This document shows positions 59,630 through 64,000 of a DNA stretch of 64,000 nt, one piece after another; position 1 is the first letter of the stretch; every line of letters begins with the position of its first letter. Both the position numbers and the translations under genes were made by a program. The notes under the pieces were generated by a model that was given only the letters and a program-made list of their open reading frames with translations, ran no database searches and was not told the origin of the DNA. The DNA lies in contig NZ_WTVG02000039.1 in NCBI RefSeq assembly GCF_012910705.2, positions 620,001-684,000 on the forward strand, in the 5' to 3' direction. This DNA is from Aromatoleum anaerobium (GTDB lineage Bacteria; Pseudomonadota; Gammaproteobacteria; Burkholderiales; Rhodocyclaceae).

Positions 59630-60127
59630 TTACGTGGCTAGACGTGAGTGAGCGAGAATGAATTCGGCAATCGCCGCGCCGTCGTCGAGCGCGAGCGTCG
59701 GCAGCGGACAATCGATCCCGGCGTTGGTCGCGACCGCGACCACGTGGGGATTGTCGGCCCAGAGCGGCGGCTTGCCGTGCGCCGGACGATGCACTTCGAT
59801 CTTCGGCACGGCGGCGGCCTTGTAACCCTCGATCAGCACGACGTCGCACGGCGACAACAGGCGCAGCTGCTCTTCGAGCGTCGGCTCGGGTGCGCCGCGA
59901 AGCTCGTGCATCAGCACCCAGCGATCGTTCGACAACATCAGCACCTGGCTGGCTCCCGCCTCGCGGTGGCGAAACGAGTCCTTGCCCGGGCGGTCGAGGT
60001 CAAAGCCGTGGTGGGCGTGCTTGATGACGGAAACCGAGATCCCGCGTGCGGTGAACTGGGGAATGAGCTTTTCGATCAGGGTGGTCTTGCCGCAACCGGA
60101 CCAGCCGGCGATGCCGAATACGATCAT
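59630..60127 (-). CDS. mobB: MobB, molybdopterin-guanine dinucleotide biosynthesis adaptor
   Basis: The 165-residue P-loop GTP-binding protein begins MIVFGIAGWSGCGKTTLIEK with the Walker A motif at 8-17; KHAHHGFDLDRPGKDSFRHR near 38 and LIEGYK near 102 complete the family pattern. It helps to make the guanine-dinucleotide form of the cofactor. First gene of the molybdenum-cofactor operon. The short gap to the upstream ATP-grasp-like gene (43 bp) could place that gene in the same transcript. Confidence 0.95.
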   Translation of the reverse strand: MIVFGIAGWSGCGKTTLIEKLIPQFTARGISVSVIKHAHHGFDLDRPGKDSFRHREAGASQVLMLSNDRWVLMHELRGAPEPTLEEQLRLLSPCDVVLIEGYKAAAVPKIEVHRPAHGKPPLWADNPHVVAVATNAGIDCPLPTLALDDGAAIAEFILAHSRLAT

Positions 60128-60170
60128 CAGTGGTTCGCTCGATTCAAATGTTGAGGAGAATACAACATGC

Positions 60171-61511
60171 TCAGGATTGTGCGCAGGGAAGTGCCACCAC
60201 TGCGGCGAACCCGCCGCCGGGAGTGCGGAAGTTCGTCGTCTGGCCGCGATACAGCCGCGCCACGAGAAGTTGCACGCGGCCGCGGTACACGTAATTCCGC
60301 AGGTCCATCTTCAAGTCGGTCGCCGTACCCCCGACCGACAGGCGCCGCGCGCTGGGCGGCACGAGTCGCTGCGCGATGTAGTCGCCGGCGAGAATTTCGT
60401 CGAACACCCTGCGCGTCAGCTTGTCGCCGCGATACGTCGCCCGGCTGCCGAACCCCGACGCGGGCTTGAAGAACAGTTCCCTGCGGCCGCGCCACAACGC
60501 GTCAGCGTCCTCCGGCCGGACCTGGCGTGTAGCCGGGATGCCGGCGGCGAGCACGGCGCGCGTACCGGCCTCGACACCGATCGCCCGCAGCACCGCGTCG
60601 TCGGCAAGCAGCGCGAGATTGCGCTTGTCGGCGTACAGCGCATGGGCGCGCGGGTGCGGGGTGATCACCGCCGCCTGCGCCGCCCAAGCCTGGGCAAGCG
60701 CTGCGCTTTCCGGCTCGGTCAACGCGAAGTCGGTGAGGCGGTTGTAGACGAGATCGACAACGGCCTCACCGAGCCACAGGCGCCCGTCGGCGAATTCGAG
60801 CTCGCCCGGATCGCAGATGAACGCGGCCAGTCCGTGGCGTTCGAACAGGCGCTGGAACAGCACGAATTCGGGCAGCAGGTACTGGGACTGCGGTTCGCGA
60901 TCAACGATCACAACTGTCCGCAACACCTGTTCACCGCGCATCGCGCGCCATTCGCTGCGGAACATGTCGATGAACGCGGCTTCCGGATCGTTCGGCCCGC
61001 CTGCGGCGACGGCCGCTTCGAGCGGCGCGACTTCGGCACAGCACGTGCGCTGCGCGCGGGCCAGCGCAACATTGAGCAGCGCGCCGCCGGCGTTGGTGTT
61101 GATCTCGATAAGCTGCGGCCCTTCGGGGCCGAGGTGAAAGTCGTAGCCGAGAAACACGCCCGCCGCCGCGGTCGGCAGCTTCGCGGCCGCCGGCGCATGT
61201 TCGAATACCAGCGCCTCCCAGCCGGGCAGCGCGACCACGCGCTCGACCGCGGCGATGATCTGCGCCATGCGCGCCTGGTGATGCGCAGCGACGAAGGCGA
61301 CCGAATCGGCAAACAGGTGCGGGCGGGTCGAGACGATCATCGACAGGAGCGCGCCGTCACGGGCGTCCCGTTCGAGCTCGCTGCGCAGGCGCTCATGATC
61401 GAGCGAGACGCACTGGCAGCCGCGATTGAGGCGCTCGGCGACATCCAGGCAATCGCCGTCGGACAACGCGCGCAGCAGCGGATCCAGCCCGGGGTCGACA
61501 GCTGTACTCAT
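60171..61511 (-). CDS. Unknown ATP-grasp-like protein
   Basis: From the ATG at 61511 (GGAG six bases upstream) the protein has 446 residues. It resembles circularly permuted ATP-grasp proteins: LGPEGPQLIEINTNAGG near 140, then a C-terminal part with LFFKPASGFGSRATYRGDKL near 350 and DLKMDLRNYVYRGRVQLLVA near 405. ATP-grasp enzymes join a carboxylate to an amine via acyl phosphate; the substrate here is unknown. It lies between the helicase gene (32 bp upstream) and mobB (43 bp downstream) on the same strand, so a link with either is possible. The start at 61523 is an alternative. Confidence 0.6.
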   Translation of the reverse strand: MSTAVDPGLDPLLRALSDGDCLDVAERLNRGCQCVSLDHERLRSELERDARDGALLSMIVSTRPHLFADSVAFVAAHHQARMAQIIAAVERVVALPGWEALVFEHAPAAAKLPTAAAGVFLGYDFHLGPEGPQLIEINTNAGGALLNVALARAQRTCCAEVAPLEAAVAAGGPNDPEAAFIDMFRSEWRAMRGEQVLRTVVIVDREPQSQYLLPEFVLFQRLFERHGLAAFICDPGELEFADGRLWLGEAVVDLVYNRLTDFALTEPESAALAQAWAAQAAVITPHPRAHALYADKRNLALLADDAVLRAIGVEAGTRAVLAAGIPATRQVRPEDADALWRGRRELFFKPASGFGSRATYRGDKLTRRVFDEILAGDYIAQRLVPPSARRLSVGGTATDLKMDLRNYVYRGRVQLLVARLYRGQTTNFRTPGGGFAAVVALPCAQS

Positions 61512-61543
61512 TGGTGTCTCCATCGTGTCCCCCACCCTGCGAC

Positions 61544-63499
61544 TCACGTGCCCGGGGGTGGCGGCAGTTGTTCGAGAAACGCGACCGCCTCGGCCTCGAG
61601 GCGGGTGCGACGCATCGGCGGCAGGCTGCGCCAGATGACTTTGCCATAGGGCTTGTCGATCATCCGCGGGTCGCAGATGCACAGCACGCCGCGGTCGCGT
61701 TCGCTGCGGATGAGGCGGCCGGCGCCCTGCTTCATGTTGATCACCGCGCGCGGCAACTGGTAATGCATGAACGGGTTGCGGCCGCTCTTCTGCAGGTGCT
61801 CGACGCGTGCCGCGAGTACCGGATCGTCCGGCGGCGCGAACGGCAGCTTGTCGATGACGACCAGCGACAGCGCATCGCCGGGCACATCGACGCCTTCCCA
61901 GAAACTCTGGCTCGCGACGAGCACCGCATTGCCGAGACGGCGGAAACGTTCAAGCAGTTCTGTCCGCGACCCTTCACCCTGCAGCAGCATCGGCAGCTTG
62001 TCGCCGGCGCGCTCGAGGCCGTCGGCAAGCAGGCCGTGGATGCGCCGCATCGCGCGCAGCGACGTGCACAGCACGAACGTCCGCCCGCGCGCCGCGCGTA
62101 TCAGCGGCAGCACGGTCCTCGCGACGGCTTCGGCATAGGCCGGATGGTTCGGGTCGGGCAGGCCGGCCGGGGCATACAGCAGGGCCTGCTCGGCGTAGTC
62201 GAACGGGCTGCCCCACACTTCGGTCAGCGGTGGCGGCTCGAGCCACGACAGCCCCAGTTCGTCGCAGTAGTGGCCGAAGTCGCTGCCCACGGCGAGCGTT
62301 GCCGAGGTGAAGATCCACGCTCGCGGATGGCTCTCGAGCTGGCGGCGGAACACCTGCGACACGTGCAGCGGCGTTGCGTTCAGCGCGGCCGACTGTGTGA
62401 ACACTTCGACCCAGCGGATCAGCTCGGCCGAATCGGGCGTGCGCCAGCGCCCGAGCCGTTGCTGGATTTCATCGGTGCGGCGCAGGCAGTTCGCGAGCCC
62501 TTCCGAGCGTTCGGCCTGCGTGCCGAGGATCGCGGCGAAGCGGCCCAGTTCGTCGTCGAGCGTCTTCAGCGCATCGTGGAATTGCGGCAGCGCGGCGGCC
62601 TGCGCGGCCGAGAGTCGCGCCGGCTCCGGACCGAACGCGAGCCGCAGGTCGCGCGCCGCCTTCTCCAGCGCCCGGCTCGCGTCGATCAGTTCGCGGCAAT
62701 CACGCGCCCCGGCGAGCGTCTCGGAGCGCGTGTCGCGCGCGAGTTCGAGCAGCTGCGCCGTCGACAGGTTCTCGCCGAAGAACAGGCTCGCCGTTTCCGG
62801 CAGCTGGTGCGCTTCGTCGAAAATTACCGCGTTGCACGCCGGCAGCAGCTCGCCCATGCCTTCGTCGCGCAGCATCACGTCGGCGAAGAACAGGTGGTGA
62901 TTGACGACGACGATGTCGGCGTCCATCGCGGCACGCCGCGCTGAAAGCACGAAGCATTCCTTGACGTTCGGGCATTCCTGGCCGAGACAGTTGTCGCGCG
63001 TCGAAGTGGCTGCCAGCCACGCCGCGGAGTCTTCGCGCACTTCCGTGCATTCGGCCTTGTCACCGCTGTGCGTCGTTTTTGCGAAGCGTGCGATCGCGCG
63101 CAGATCGACCGCATCCTGCGCGGTGAGGAAGCGGCCATCATGCGAATTGCGTTCGAGGTGGTACGGGCAGACGTAATTCGCGCGGCCCTTCAGCAGCGCC
63201 ACGGTGACCGGCACCCTCAGCGCGGCGCGCACCGTCGGCAGGTCGCGATTGAAGAGCTGGTCCTGCAGCGTCTTGGTGCCGGTCGACAGGATCACCTTGC
63301 CGCCGGACAGCAGCGCCGGCACCAGATACGCGAACGTCTTGCCGGTGCCGGTGCCGGCTTCGGCGACGAGGACGCGGTTTTCCTGCAGGGCTTCGGCGAT
63401 GCGCCGCGCCATCTCGAGCTGTTGCGGGCGAGGCCGGAACGACGGCACTGCCGTGGCAAGCAATCCATCGGGAGAAAAGGCGGAATCGATATCTGGCAT
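61544..63499 (-). CDS. DinG/YoaA-like ATP-dependent DNA helicase
   Basis: The 651-residue superfamily 2 helicase has Walker A VAEAGTGTGKTFAYL near 44, DEAH as VIFDEAHQLPETASLFFG near 226, and four cysteines at about 110-175 (YVCPYHLER, CLGQECPNVKEC) that hold an Fe-S cluster in the XPD group. C-terminal motifs are LVASQSFWEGVDVPGDALS near 528 and QGAGRLIRSERDRG near 594. YoaA and DinG act in replication-fork and R-loop repair; the length fits YoaA better than DinG. Stands 32 bp before the ATP-grasp-like gene. Confidence 0.9.
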   Translation of the reverse strand: MPDIDSAFSPDGLLATAVPSFRPRPQQLEMARRIAEALQENRVLVAEAGTGTGKTFAYLVPALLSGGKVILSTGTKTLQDQLFNRDLPTVRAALRVPVTVALLKGRANYVCPYHLERNSHDGRFLTAQDAVDLRAIARFAKTTHSGDKAECTEVREDSAAWLAATSTRDNCLGQECPNVKECFVLSARRAAMDADIVVVNHHLFFADVMLRDEGMGELLPACNAVIFDEAHQLPETASLFFGENLSTAQLLELARDTRSETLAGARDCRELIDASRALEKAARDLRLAFGPEPARLSAAQAAALPQFHDALKTLDDELGRFAAILGTQAERSEGLANCLRRTDEIQQRLGRWRTPDSAELIRWVEVFTQSAALNATPLHVSQVFRRQLESHPRAWIFTSATLAVGSDFGHYCDELGLSWLEPPPLTEVWGSPFDYAEQALLYAPAGLPDPNHPAYAEAVARTVLPLIRAARGRTFVLCTSLRAMRRIHGLLADGLERAGDKLPMLLQGEGSRTELLERFRRLGNAVLVASQSFWEGVDVPGDALSLVVIDKLPFAPPDDPVLAARVEHLQKSGRNPFMHYQLPRAVINMKQGAGRLIRSERDRGVLCICDPRMIDKPYGKVIWRSLPPMRRTRLEAEAVAFLEQLPPPPGT

Positions 63500-63687
63500 G
63501 GCGCAAAACAGGAGCAGTCGGCAATGCTATCACCAGTGGATGGCGCAGGACGGCTTTCGCCCCGGGCCGCTTCGGCAACGCGCGCGCCAGAGAGCGCCGA
63601 TCGGTTGATGACGGCCGATTGGCGCTACGCGACCGGCGTACGAACGACGCCGTCCCGCGTCGACGATCGCCTGCCGCCGTCCCCGGC

Positions 63688-64000
63688 TCAGGCGCGGTTA
63701 CGAAAACGCAGCAGCGTCCAGTAGCCGAAGGCGTTCACCGGCGTGGCTTCGGTCAGCTCGAGATGCGTCAGGCCGATGAACGCATCGAGCGGAAACAGCG
63801 GCCGGAACCCTAGCGAACGCGCGAGCGGCGCGAGGCTGCGCTCGATGCGCGACGCGAAACCGTTGCTGCGGGTGAAATGATTGACGACGACGACTTCGCC
63901 GCCGGGCCGGCAGACCCGCTCGAGTTCCTGCATCATCACCGCCGGATCGGGAACGACTGATGCGACATACAGGGCGCTCACCTTGTCGAAGCTCGCATCC
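63688..64000 (-). CDS. SAM-dependent methyltransferase, C-terminal part (runs off window)
   Basis: The frame is open to the right edge (104 codons). It starts with DASFDKVSALYVASVVPDP, the post-II region of a class I methyltransferase, then ELERVCRPGGEVVVVNHFTR and a C-terminus LTEATPVNAFGYWTLLRFRN. This pattern fits phosphatidylethanolamine N-methyltransferase (PmtA) of the bacterial soluble type, which makes phosphatidylcholine; other small-molecule methyltransferases remain possible since the SAM-binding N-terminus is outside the window. Confidence 0.7.
   Translation of the reverse strand, partial: DASFDKVSALYVASVVPDPAVMMQELERVCRPGGEVVVVNHFTRSNGFASRIERSLAPLARSLGFRPLFPLDAFIGLTHLELTEATPVNAFGYWTLLRFRNRA

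Overview
The window looks like a chromosomal segment of a GC-rich betaproteobacterium, most likely Rhodocyclales of the Azoarcus/Aromatoleum type. This is inferred from a phasin, a guaBA pair, the ratA-rnfH/smpB arrangement, a Ku-LigD repair pair, a moaE-moaD-moeA-mobB block and the heavy insertion-sequence load. It splits in two: positions 1 to about 34,660 are a mosaic accessory island full of IS elements and broken genes, and 34,867 to 64,000 is compact core genome with no IS element. Left part of the island (1-11,178, all host genes on the minus strand): the edge of an AbiEi-like antitoxin gene; a QatABCD-type anti-phage operon (qatD, qatC, qatB, qatA) whose first gene, qatA, is split by an ISAs1-family element with a clean 8-bp target duplication; an XRE-ImmA regulator/peptidase gene overlapping an unknown gene; and a four-gene plasmid/ICE-like operon of ParM/StbA actin-like ATPase, a small protein, a Cas4-N-terminus-like CFI-box protein and a membrane-anchored PD-(D/E)XK protein with a C-terminal cysteine cluster. 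Middle of the island (11,179-34,660): a 1.2-kb non-coding stretch with a cluster of perfect hairpins; a tyrosine integrase gene with one amber codon; two gene stubs meeting at a recombination junction; a LodB-like flavoprotein next to a very large LodA/GoxA-type quinoprotein gene that carries a frameshift and two abutting IS630-family elements; a RES/Xre toxin-antitoxin pair; a degraded ParB gene with a slipped 15-bp coding repeat; a subtilase fragment cut within its catalytic-serine motif; a P4-type integrase fragment; and IS110 and IS1182 elements. One IS630-type element (called IS-A here, 1,477 bp) has three copies, one degenerate. A second (IS-B, 1,137 bp) has two copies of the same length. 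Right part (34,867-64,000): guaBA with a clear sigma-70 promoter, a DUF4124 protein, rnfH and ratA divergent from smpB, selO-ligD-ku, a three-gene Yej-type ABC importer lacking its ATPase within the window, an unknown membrane protein, fabI, ppiD, clpB with a heat-shock-like promoter, a phasin, molybdenum-cofactor genes, an unknown ATP-grasp-like protein, a DinG/YoaA-like helicase and the end of a methyltransferase gene. No tRNA, rRNA or CRISPR array was recognised. All family assignments come from reading translated sequence and remembered motifs; no database search was run.
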